From the NCBI GenBank assembly GCA_028752905.1, contig JAQNBH010000012.1:24623816-24687815 (forward strand): a DNA stretch of 64,000 nucleotides, given 5' to 3'. Position 1 is the first letter of the stretch. The number at the start of each line of letters is the position of its first letter. A program made the translations under genes and the position numbers. The notes under the pieces are model-generated. The model saw nothing but the letters and a program-made list of their open reading frames with translations. It was not told the origin of the DNA and did not search any database. This document shows, piece after piece, positions 47,626-57,960 of this stretch. Source of the stretch: Cladorhizidae sp. MBARI D1340-BT2 (Eukaryota > Porifera > Demospongiae > Poecilosclerida > Cladorhizidae).

Positions 47626-47917
47626 ACAGCGTATCTACAAGTATCTGTGTGTTGTCTGGCAAGATTATTTTCATTTTACGGCTAAATAGAACCTTTCTCC
47701 ATGAAAGTGAAGAATGTCCAATTGGTTTTGTAGAGGAACATTCATCAGTCACAATATCTGCTCGAGAGACCTAGCTCATTTTCAGTTAGGGACTTGCTAT
47801 ACTAGTAACTTTCATGATCTCGTTTGAGCGGCTCGAGGAATTAGCTACTTCTTCACTGGCTGTTCAAAAAGGAAGGAAGCAAGACTGTACTCATGTAGAC
47901 CATTACCAGTTCAAGGC

Positions 47918-48185
47918 CATTTATAAATCACATGCACCAACATTGTGACAAGCAGTGTATAGTTAAACACAAAGTGTCTGGGCTATTTATAAATCACATG
48001 CACCAACAGTGTGACAAGCAGTGTATATAGTTAAACACAAAGTGTCTGGGCTATTTATAAATCACATGCACTAACACTGTGACAAGCAGTGTATATAGTT
48101 AAACACAAAGTGTCTGGGCTATTTATAAATCACATGCACCAACATTGTGACAAGCAGTGTGTAGTTAAGCACAAAGTGTGTCTGT
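47918..48185. repeat. 66 bp minisatellite, right
   Basis: Four inverse units of the 4958-5863 family, so the array is contracted here or expanded on the left. Confidence 0.9.
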
Positions 48186-48364
48186 AAATTGTCTACATGG
48201 ATAGAGTTTTTAGTTTCCCTTCTTTTTTAACGGGTCAATCCAATACACTACAGCCAACTGTTTAAATGACCCTGTACCTTGCGCGAGCAAGGATTAAATC
48301 ACACGTGATGTTCCATGATGTGATTACAGCAAGTGAGAAGAACAGGCAGCAGCTAAAGATGAGC

Positions 48365-48935
48365 ATGCTCAGTGTTCCTCCTACTGGCAAGACCTGCGGC
48401 AGTTAAAGAGCTTCAACATGAGCATGCTTCAGTGTTCCTACTGGTAGATTCCATGACCTGCGGCAGTTAAAGAGCTTCAACATGAGCATGCTTCAGTGTT
48501 CCTACTGGTCGATTCCATGACTTGCGGTAGCTAAAGAGCTTCAACATGAGCATGCTTCAGTGTTCCTACTGGTAGATTCCATGACCTGCGGTAGTTAAAG
48601 AGAGCATGCTTCAGTGTTCTGGTAGATTCCATGACCTGCGGCAGTTAAAGAACTTCAACATGAGCATGCTTCAGTGCTCCTACTGGTAGATTCCATGACC
48701 TGCGGTAGCTAAAGAGCTTCAACATGAGCATCCTTCAGTGCTCCTACTGGTAGATTCCATGACCTGCGGTAGCTAAAGAGCTTCAACATGAGCATCCTTC
48801 AGTGCTCCTACTGGTAGATTCCATGACCTGCGGTAGCTAAAGAGCTTCAACATGAGCATCCTTCAGTGCTCCTACTGGTAGATTCCATGACCTGCGGTAA
48901 CTAAAGAGCTTCAACATGAGCATGCTTCAGTATTT
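48365..48935. repeat. 64 bp tandem repeat, right
   Basis: Inverse of the left array, about nine units with CAACATGAGCATGCTTCAGT and CTACTGGTAGATTCCATGAC. One unit near 48600 is shortened. Confidence 0.85.
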
Positions 48936-49114
48936 CACAAAGACTAGATCTCTACCAATCTGCAGAGGAGACCGAGATGTCGGAAAAATCTATAGCTGCG
49001 GCCAGCAAATGTGTGGCTGACCTACTCCAATGAAAGTTTCCATAATCCACTGCAAGCGCAAGGCCACTTGTGCATTCTGAGGAAGCTCATGCGAAAATTA
49101 CTTCAATGCCATTG

Positions 49115-52100
49115 GGGTCATTCCATGTCAATTCAACCAGGGGTCCCCGGGTGACCCTCTCAGAATTCAACCATTTTTGGCATGTATGTGCTACAACGTA
49201 TATTCTGAAGCTATGCAAAATTTGGGGGAAAAATATTGAATATTTTGGATGATATGACCCTTAAATCATGTCTGGGCGGTGCAAATTTCGCGGACTTTTT
49301 TTCGCGTATTGATTTTTTGGTCATATTCAAGAGCCTGTAACTTTTGATCCGGAAGAGGTTAAGCTCTGAAATTTTCAGGATTTGTTCATCTCACAGTCTG
49401 CTATAAGGAGATGTCAACATAAGATGATTTATGTATACTTTTTTGTGGTACTGATCAAATCAAAAAGGATGATTTCACCTATAATAATGCTTGCGAACCA
49501 ATGTTTAGCCACCAACCAGGCAAAAACTAACTGCTAGAATCCCTTGTAACTTTGTATATAGCATCTCTAGCACCCTGAGCACTCGTGTGTATAATATGAA
49601 GTCTCTGATTCCTACAACTTCTGAGATATAGGCATCCCTATTTGCAAAAAATGAAATTATAATACAGTTTCAACCACAATTTTCGTTATGTGGGATAGGT
49701 CATACTATAAAATGTTATATCTCACAAGAAAGAGAAAAATTTACTCTTTCATTTGATATTAAACACATCTTGCACATGGAAGTAGACTGGTGTGTGTCTG
49801 TATATACACATGCACTATAAAATGTTATATCTCACAAGAAAGAGAAAAATTTACTCTTTCATTTGATATTAAACACATCTTGCTTCCGTAAAGCCTTCAG
49901 TAACTAATTGATAATTGAAAAAGAGACATTTTTATCATTCGTGACATAATATTAACATTTACTTTACCTACAGATGATGTAACATGACCTTGTGTTAGAA
50001 CTAACATTGCATATCAATGGGTGCAAAAATATAATTACAAGTTGTGTCTCTTACAAAACTGCCTAAAACCGTCAGAAACTTTCTTCAATGAGGGTGCATC
50101 AAGGTTGTACTGCCGTCCAGTTGAACTCGTCAAGCCTTCAATTAATGCCAGGACATGATGTTCTGGGACCCAACATTGGTCTTTTCGATATGGCCAAGTG
50201 AAGGAATTTGCTGGTCCTTTGGGTTGCATAAAGTCTACCAAAATATCTGCAGCATCTTCTGATACTTCTGCGATATTTCCTATGTACCAATCCCGATCAT
50301 AGATGGCAGCAATGTATTGTCCAGGATGTAGATCTTGGAATACTGGAATAGCTTCTGTTTGATTGACTGTCACATTTGTTCCTGTATTATCTCCTGAAAT
50401 TCTACTAATCTTCAAGTTGTTATTGTCCACAGGAATGAAACAATGATGACTTCTTGTACCTGGAATTGTGTGTGCATCAGCAAATCGCTCGAGTTGTCTG
50501 GGGCGATATATATCCACATCACTAACAGAAAGGTAGAACATTTTAATGCCATGAATGTGTGCAGTAGCCCACTGAAATAGCTCTGATGGAGTCAGAATAT
50601 ATCCTGCAGATGTTTGCTGGAGACTCATTCTGGTGGCCAAGCGTTTTACCGTTCCACCTATTCCATCACAGATACTCTTGCCATGGCTTGTGGCAAAAAA
50701 GTGCCACTCAGCAGATAATCCAAAATCATCAGCATGCATACAGAGGTTGGAGAAATTCTTATAATTTTTGTACTGGCTGGCAGCTCCATCACTGAAGTAT
50801 TTCACATGCTTCACATCTGGTAACAGATCTTTGATATGCTGCAGAACAGCATGCAGGAATGCATAAACAGTCACTGTATCATGTTGCATACAGTCACTTA
50901 TCACACACAGAGACATGCTGCACAGATTTCCATCACTGTCAATGAAATATACTCCAAAAGGGTGGAGAGTTGCCTGTCTATTCTCCCAATAAAATCCTTG
51001 AATAGAGTCTTGGATAAGGAAAGAATAATTCTCTGCAAAGTCTAGAATTACCAACACAGTGTTCCGTCGAAGATTTTCTTTGCAACTGGTGAGATAGGCT
51101 GCCTGTGCTTTTGAAATATAGTGATGTGTGGTAAGCTTGTCAAACTGATCGCAGAGAATTGTGATAAAATCACTAACAGACTCTTGCCTTCTGACTATTG
51201 TAGTGCGGTCGGTGTGATCCCACTGGCTGAATGTGATAAGATCATCATCATCCATGTCTAACTATTCAGAGATCAAATTATGCACATGAGTCTGTAAGGC
51301 ATTGATACCTGGACACTGGTCACAACGATGTATCATGCAGTCTTTTGATTTAATGTCACATACAATAATCGACAGCAATGTTGCGTAATCCAGCTTCAGT
51401 TCTGCAATAGCTGCTAAAAGTAGCTTCACATTTTGGTGAATTTCACACACACAGACTGAATGAGCGCCTTTTGCACCTACTGTAATACACCAAGGAGGTC
51501 GGAATTTACAAAACTTAGAAACTCCTATATTGTAAGCACCACCTGTCTTTTCTTTGAACAGTGCATACAGCTCATGAAGATTAGCAAGTAACAGTCTTTT
51601 CTGTTTGTGAACACGTTGTCCATTCACTTTCACCGACACAAATTCCTTTTTACCTGGGCAAAGACGAGTATACTCATCATCTTCATAAAAGTCCACTACC
51701 TTTTTCTTGATCTCATCAGATATTTCCTTTCCTCTCTTTGCACCAGGTTCGGCAAACACACCGTGTAATTTTTTCAAGGCTCGGGATTTTTTAACCATAT
51801 ACTGGGAAACATTGAACTCTTCAGCTGTCTGCTTTACAGACCAACTTGATGGAGCCATTGTGAGAATCTGAAGTTGTTTTTGTCTTGTTGCAACGGCACA
51901 CTGTTCTTTCATATCCGTGATCATTTTTTCAAGATCAGAGCATTTTTCACATTTTGTGATATCCTCTTTGCTAAGAGTTTTGGGACCGACATGGATTTTT
52001 TCCGCAATTGTTTGTTTGAGAGCTTCATGAGCTTGCAACAGTTTTCTTTTACCATAACCTGAAATATCTCTTTGGCTAACATCGTCTACTTTCATAGGTG

Positions 52101-53943
52101 AGCATCCAAGTGATGTTATACTTGTGTTAAGATTTGCCAGTTCATCAGGCAAAAATGTCTCATCACTGCTTGATGAATCTTCTTGTGATGGCACTGCACT
52201 TCCCATCATTGCTATACATCGTGGGCACAGCTTCTGGCCTGGTTTTATTTTTTTGTGTGCGAGTTTACTCAAACTTTTAGCTTTAGTTTTATCCAGGCTA
52301 CGAAGACTTCCTTTAGCAGTTGTTTAGCAGTTGTTTTATGGACACAAAATGGATCACAACACGTTTTTTGTAGAAACTCGAATTTGTCAAGGAATAACTG
52401 CTTATGGTGAAGACATACAGTCGTAACTTCAGAGACAGAAGTTTTTTCCAATCCACATCTTACAAACAGAAGACTTTTATCTTCCAGTGTCAAATCAGAA
52501 ACATTTACAAAGCCAACTGTCCTGCAATATGTCCTCTTATGACATGGATCTTTTCTATGTGCACCAATTGAACAAGATTCCAAATTTGTAGCCATGGTGT
52601 CACACTTTAAATCCGGCACAATGTTTTGCGAGTCCAACTTGAATACTAGTGTATATCACTGAATCAATTAGAAAATGGTAGCATTTCACCTAACAAGCAT
52701 CTTCAACTGAAACCTGGGATTTTTATGTATCAAGTGGGATTTTTAGGCTTATATAAGCAGCATGGAGAAATGTGGAGATCCCCATGGAAAATCCCAGGGA
52801 AAACACCAGGGAAAACTCAATAGTATCAATTCCCTTCTTTCCCTATCATAGTTTTCTTGTATTTATTCAGCATGGAGAAATGTGGAGATCCCCATGGAAA
52901 ATCCCAGGGCAAACACCAGGGAAAACTCAATAGCATCAATTCCCTTCTTTCCCTATCTTAGTTTTCTTGTATTTATTCAGTAAGGTTAGTTGGTCAGCTC
53001 ACGTTGTATGTTTTTGGTGCTGCGATCAAAATAAACACACACTGCACCACCACTCATCTGGTTTTCTATGAAGTTTGATGCTTTTGAAACACAACACTAA
53101 GATAGGGAAAGAGGCGAATTAGAAATAGTGCTAAAACTGGACATGTCACACAAATGTAAGTAATTTTAAATGTCAATAATTATACGTATATATATGCATG
53201 TAGTACTGTAAAATGTCACAAATGATAAAAATGTCTCTTTTTCAATTATCAATTAGTTACTGAAGGCTTTACGGAAGCAAGATATGTTTGATATCTAATG
53301 AAAGAGTAAATTGTACTCTTTCTTGTGAGATAATACATTTTATAGTATGACCTATCCCACATAACGAAAATTGTGGTTGAAACTGTATTATAATTTAATT
53401 TTTTGCAAATAGGGATGCCTATATCTCAGAAGTTGTAGGAATCAGAGACTTCATATTATACACACTAGTGAACAGGGTGCTAGAGATGCTGTATACAAAG
53501 TTACAAGGGATTCTAGCAGTTAGTTTTTGCCTGGTTGGTGGCCAAACATTGGTTCGCAAGCATTATTATTGGTGAAATCATCCTTTTTGATTTGATCAGT
53601 ACCACAAAAAAGTACACATAAATCATCTTATGTTGAATCTCCTTATAGCAGAGTGTGAGATGAACAAATCCTGAAAATTTCAGAGCTTAACCTCTTCCGG
53701 ATCAAAAGTTACAGGCTCTTGAATATGACCCAAAAATCAATATGCGAAAAAAAGCCCGCGAAATTTGCACCGCCCAGACATGATTTAAGGGTCATATCAT
53801 CCAAAATATTCAATATTTTGCCCCCAAATTTTGCATAGCTTCATAATATACGTTGTAGCACATACATGCCAAAAATGGTTGAATTCTGAGAGGGTCACCC
53901 GGGGACTTTTCTAAAAACTGGTTGAATTGACATGGAATGACCC
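49115..53943 (-). mobile_element. 4.8 kb DNA transposon with long terminal inverted repeats, right arm only
   Basis: The outermost bases are GGGTCATTCCATGTCAATTC and its exact inverse. Inverted similarity extends over about 0.73 kb (49115-49950, including a 0.1 kb internal duplication, against 53210-53943). ATTG flanks both ends and may be the target duplication. The left arm has an empty site near 2380-2390, where the flanks join as CTTCAATGCC/CTCACC in minus-strand sense. Inside is one broken minus-strand gene (50035-52637) and a 110 bp direct duplication (52770-52980). Confidence 0.8.
50035..52637 (-). pseudogene. Putative transposase of unassigned family
   Basis: Three frames on the minus strand (52637-52269, 52272-51262, 51255-50035) read as one protein of roughly 860 residues. 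An 11 bp tandem duplication of AGCAGTTGTTT near 52320 shifts the first join; a single in-frame TAG separates the second. The N-terminus is Cys/His-rich (CCDPFCVHK, KLCPRC) and probably binds zinc. The C-terminal half has acidic motifs consistent with an RNase-H-like nuclease: VLVILDFAENYSF, YFSDGAASQYKN and CDGIGGTVKRLATR. I have a sense of this family from invertebrate genomes but cannot give it a name. Confidence 0.65.
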
Positions 53944-54827
53944 ATTGAACAGCCTCACCAAGGGGACACTTCACAAGTGAGGTTGTGATCTACGAGAGAG
54001 TACTGTTCGAATCTTGTAGGAAAAGGAAGTCTCTCCTCGTGTGATATATTGTAATGTTTTTCATGGAGTTACTGTCATTCCACGGAGGAAGCGAGGACGA
54101 CCACTAAGGTAGGGTATACTACACATCTACCTATCCCATATGCAGACCAACTTAATTAATATGACTAAGGCGAGTGATATTTTATAGCTAGGTAAAAATC
54201 CTTCACAAACAAGCTGTACTTGAGCTGATGAAATCATGTGATTGTGCATGATGAAGACATTGATCACCCATCAGAACAGTCAGCCAGTCAGCAGGGGCCG
54301 CCTTGAGATCTGCAAGAACGGGTTTGTGAAGACTAATATGGCCGAGGCAATCTCCAGTCCAGACAATAGTGCTCGTGTACCACCTACAGACGATGAGGCA
54401 GAGACCTAGACTAATCATAACCTCAATATCTGTTATCAAGTCTCCCAGCATGTGCGTTAATTACATTAACAACCAGTGTTGCAAATAGGCATGATTAAAT
54501 TAAAGTCACATTAATTATATTCATGAAGTGGTTTTGGTCTAAATGCGCATGATTGTCATGCAGCATGAATTCCGTGATTTAAACTGAACTATATTTGTTG
54601 GCCTGTCGACAAGAAGGAATAAAGATTCTTCAAAAGAAGACTTAACCAACCCTCATTTACATACAGGACCACCTTACCAATTTATTAACAAACAAAACAG
54701 CTATATACGATGCATGCCAAATATCCTGGTTTTTAAATTCGTATTTTTTTGGTGTGCATAGGTATATATTTTTTGTGTGTTGGGATCATAAATGTATTCT
54801 ACATTCCATTCCCGTGTTTGTTTCCAG

Positions 54828-54931
54828 CACACTGACTGCCTGGACCCCATCAAGCATCAAGGCATATCCATTCTGTTTAGCAACACTTGCCATGACGGGC
54901 AGAAGCACCAGCGGCCATGTCTGCCTCCTTG
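54828..54931 (+). CDS. PIKFYVE: PIKFYVE middle-region exon, right
   Basis: Acceptor TTTCCAG, donor CTTG/GTAAGAC. It starts in phase 0, as required by the end of the 3.15 kb exon, and reads IKHQGISILFSNTCHDG then QRPCLPP, aligning with the animal PIKFYVE segment HQRIYVLFSSSS...NPW. The preceding intron is 7.6 kb and contains the right-only transposon. Confidence 0.75.
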
Positions 54932-54967
54932 GTAAGACACACCCACTTCAGTTCACAAATACACACA

Positions 54968-56095
54968 CACACACACTGGACCAACATCACACTGGGTGGA
55001 GGCAGGTTGAAGTAGGTTGACAATAGCTCTATGGGGACACACACTGGACCAACACCACACTGGGTGGAGGCAGGTTGAAGTAGGTTGCCAATAGCTCTAT
55101 GGGGACACACACTGGACCAACACCACACTGGGTTGAGGCAGGTTGAAGTAGGTTGCCAATAGCTCTATGGGGACACACACTGGACCAACACACTGGGTTG
55201 AGGCAGGTTGAAGTAGGTTGACAATAGCTCTATGGGGACACACACTGGACCAACACCACACTGGGTGTAGGCAGGTTGAAGTAGGTTGCCAATAGCTCTA
55301 TGGGGACACACGCTGGACCAACACCACACTGGGTGGAGGCAGGTTGAAGTAGGTTGCCAATAGCTCTATGGGGACACACACTGGACCAACACCACACTGG
55401 GTGGAGGCAAGTTGAAGTAGGTTGCCAATAGCTCTATGGGGACACACACTGGACCAACACCACACTGGGTTGAGGCAGGTTGAAGTAGGTTGCCAATAGC
55501 TCTATGGGGACACACACTGGACCAACACACTGGGTTGAGGCAGGTTGAAGTAGGTTGACAATAGCTCTATGGGGACACACACTGGACCAACACCACACTG
55601 GGTGTAGGCAGGTTGAAGTAGGTTGCCAATAGCTCTATGGGGACACACGCTGGACCAACACCACACTGGGTGGAGGCAGGTTGAAGTAGGTTGCCAATAG
55701 CTCTATGGGGACACACACTGGACCAACACCACACTGGGTGGAGGCAAGTTGAAGTAGGTTGCCAATAGCTCTATGGGGACACACACTGGACCAACACCAC
55801 ACTGGGTTGAGGCAGGTTGAAGTAGGTTGGTAGGCAGGTTGAAGTAGGTTGCCAATAGCTCTATGGGGACACACACTGGACCAACACCACACTGGGTGGA
55901 GGCAGGTTGAATTAGGTTGCCAATAGCTCTATGGGGACACACACTGGACCAACACCTCACTGGGTTGAGGCAAGTTGAAGAATAGCTCTATGGGGACACA
56001 CACTGGACCAACACCACACTGGGTTGAAGTAGGTTGACAATAGCTCTATGGGGACACACATGAACCAACATCACACTGGGTTGAGGCAGGTTAAG
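54968..56095. repeat. 68 bp minisatellite, right
   Basis: Inverse of the left array, about sixteen units. A block of five units (55180-55500) is repeated nearly verbatim at 55530-55850, including a 3 bp shortened unit, which suggests a segmental duplication within the array. Confidence 0.9.
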
Positions 56096-56226
56096 TGCAT
56101 GGTAGTCTTTGGGGACATTTTGCACACCGGAATGGTGTAAGATTGAGTGTAATCATCTCTGTGTCACACCTATCATGTGGACCACACCCCATACTTTAAT
56201 TAATGCCCTATTCAATGTTACTCTAG

Positions 56227-56298
56227 TATTATTCCGATGTTCTACTACGGACATAATGACATAGCAATTGGAGACTTTCTACAACGCTACTGCTTCAG
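56227..56298 (+). CDS. PIKFYVE: PIKFYVE middle-region exon (FYYGHND), right
   Basis: Identical in length and borders to the left exon, and it reads PMFYYGHNDIAIGDFLQRYC. The split codon with the 54828-54931 exon gives Cys where the family usually has Trp. The palindrome ends 580 bp downstream, and no further PIKFYVE exon is seen up to 64000. Confidence 0.8.
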
Positions 56299-56399
56299 GT
56301 AAGACTGCATTCCCATGGTAACCTTGAGGTTTGTATGACCTACTGACTGGGCATGCTCAGATGACCCAGAATTTAATCTGAATTAATAAACTTGTGATA

Positions 56400-56860
56400 G
56401 CAAAAAGTATACTCATGCCTATTTCAACCCTCTCTCATTTGTCATACTTGATGTGGATCAATAGGTTTTGTACTGTACAATATAGAGGGAGATATTTTTG
56501 AGTTAATAGGTTTCGTACTATATATAGAGGGCAATATTTTTTTTATAGGTTTCGTAATATATAGAGGGCAATTTTTTTTTATAGGTTTCGTAATATATAG
56601 AGGGCAATATTTTTTTAATTGGTTTTGTACTATATATTTTTAGGAGTTTGATGTTAATTGGTTTCGTACCGGATATAGAGAGAAATATTTTTGTAGGTTT
56701 GGTACTCTATATACTTGGAGGGGGGAAATATTTTTGTTATGTGCTGTATGCTATATATAGGGAAATATTTTTTTAGGAATTTTGTATCAATAGGTTTCAT
56801 ACTCTATATAAAGGGCAATATTTTTTTTAGGTGTTTGATATTCGAGGATTGGATTCTAGG
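56400..56860. repeat. Degenerate TATATAGAGGGCAATATTTT repeats at outer end of right arm
   Basis: Units combining GGTTTCGTA, TATATAGAGGGCAATA and a T run. The left arm has a shorter version at 165-300. Expanded on the right. Confidence 0.75.
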
Positions 56861-56877
56861 CATGTAAACTGTGACCA

Positions 56878-57429
56878 AAGGGGGGACGATTCAAAGGGGG
56901 GTCGATTGTATTTTTTTAAACTTTTTTAATACTTATGGTTAGAACTTTAGAGCTCTGTAGATTATGAAAACTTCATGGTACAGACTTGATATATAGCTCA
57001 AAAGATAGGTCTCTCTGTGTGCTCTCTTTTGATACTAAAATATGTTTCATAGGTATAACTAAAGGCAAGTTACTAAATCCTAAAGTGGAGGGACCTCAAA
57101 AACCTGAATCCCTGCAACCTCTGCCAAAATAACTCCAGATTGCTAAGTGTTACTAAATGCAAAAAATTGAAATTGGGCCGAGTGGCTAGAGTAAGCCCGC
57201 CTCTATGCAATCACCTTTTTCATTAGGCATTAAAAATTCAGTACGTGGTCAAGCGCGCGGGTGGAAAATTGATTAAATTAATTAAGCAGCTGCTCAGTAG
57301 TACATGTACAGTAGGTGCCTATTTTCTTGTTAACTGATGCTACTGATGCTACATAAATGGCAACCAGCTTTTATGGAAACTGAAGAACTGAATCCTAACT
57401 ACCGTATTTATGTAGGAACTGCCCTCCAG
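56878..57429. other. Unique sequence right of the palindrome
   Basis: Begins with two copies of a GGGGGGACGATT/GGGGGGTCGATT motif, followed by AT-rich sequence. No ORF, RNA gene or terminal repeat recognised. Confidence 0.5.
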
Positions 57430-57790
57430 TTGTAACCTCACCTCCAGTTGTAACCACGTAGCTCAGTCTACCTCCCTTCCCTTACAACTGTAACCACGGA
57501 GGGAAATAGCAAAGAAGACATGCCCAAATAATTCCTCATTAGGTTTATAAACGGAACTGAAGACAGCAGGGGGAAAATCCAGGAATTTTTTGGGGGAACC
57601 AGCAAGACTCGAACCTCTGATTTCTGCTTTGCGAGCGGGGTACTCAACCATTGAGCCATGAGCACCCAAACGATCATAGGTCCTCCAAACTGGTACTTGA
57701 ACTCCTTCACAACTGCAGTCAATAGTAACCACCCTTCCAATAGTAATGGCAGGTACAGTGTAGATTGAACAGAAGTAAATAGTAACCATG
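57430..57790 (-). mobile_element. tRNA-derived SINE-like sequence
   Basis: On the minus strand, a tRNA-like head (57667 to 57595) has box A TGGCTCAATGG and box B GGTTCGAGTC at tRNA-like spacing. The anticodon stem is mismatched and position 33 is C, so it is not a working tRNA. It is followed by about 150 bp of non-tRNA body with GTGGTTACAACTG-type repeats. SINE is the best explanation; copy number elsewhere is unknown. Confidence 0.55.
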
Positions 57791-57960
57791 TGCAGGGGTG
57801 TATTTAGGGGGGGGCGGGGGGGGGGGCATTCGCCCCCCCTTGTATCATTCTCGCCCCCCCCCCCTTGAAATTAGAGATATTTTTTTAAATAATGTCAAGA
57901 AAGGTGTAATACAAGAAAGGTGTAATAAGCTTATGATATCAGGTTCAAATGATAGGAATG

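Larger units (their letters stand above)
30979..56298 (+). pseudogene. PIKFYVE: PIKFYVE/Fab1 internal fragment, right copy, disabled
   Basis: Plus-strand partner of the left copy with exons 30979-31111, 34569-34751, 34933-35049, 35113-35359, 41405-41568, 42579-42818, 44091-47244, 54828-54931 and 56227-56298. The DEP and chaperonin-like parts are open here, whereas the left copy is broken there. This copy instead has a 49 bp deletion in the second FYVE exon, a 10 bp deletion in the next exon, a FYVE zinc-ligand Cys changed to Phe, and stops at 46921-46923 and 46948-46950. No phosphatidylinositol-phosphate kinase domain is seen in the 7 kb that follow. Identity rests on family-typical motifs such as WMPD, RRHHCRICG and LGCVISLRGG in the right order. 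Confidence 0.85.
29875..56877. repeat. Right arm of giant imperfect inverted repeat
   Basis: Reverse-complement partner of 133-25380, 27.0 kb long. The extra length comes mainly from a 4.8 kb transposon at 49115-53943 and an expanded CT-rich array at 33310-34550. It lacks the left-only hAT (5991-8670) and the 41 bp minisatellite (3093-4705). Matching stops at about 56877, where the right side continues into a G-rich direct repeat (two copies of a motif containing GGGGGG and CGATT) that is absent from the left. Confidence 0.9.

Noticed and set aside
133..56877. Simple fold-back sequencing artefact
   Set aside because: A fold-back read would give identical arms without a unique spacer. Here the arms differ by several kilobases of transposons with target-site-like flanks. 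Haplotype misjoining remains possible.
57595..57667. Functional tRNA gene
   Set aside because: The anticodon arm pairs poorly and the base before the anticodon is C, not the required U.
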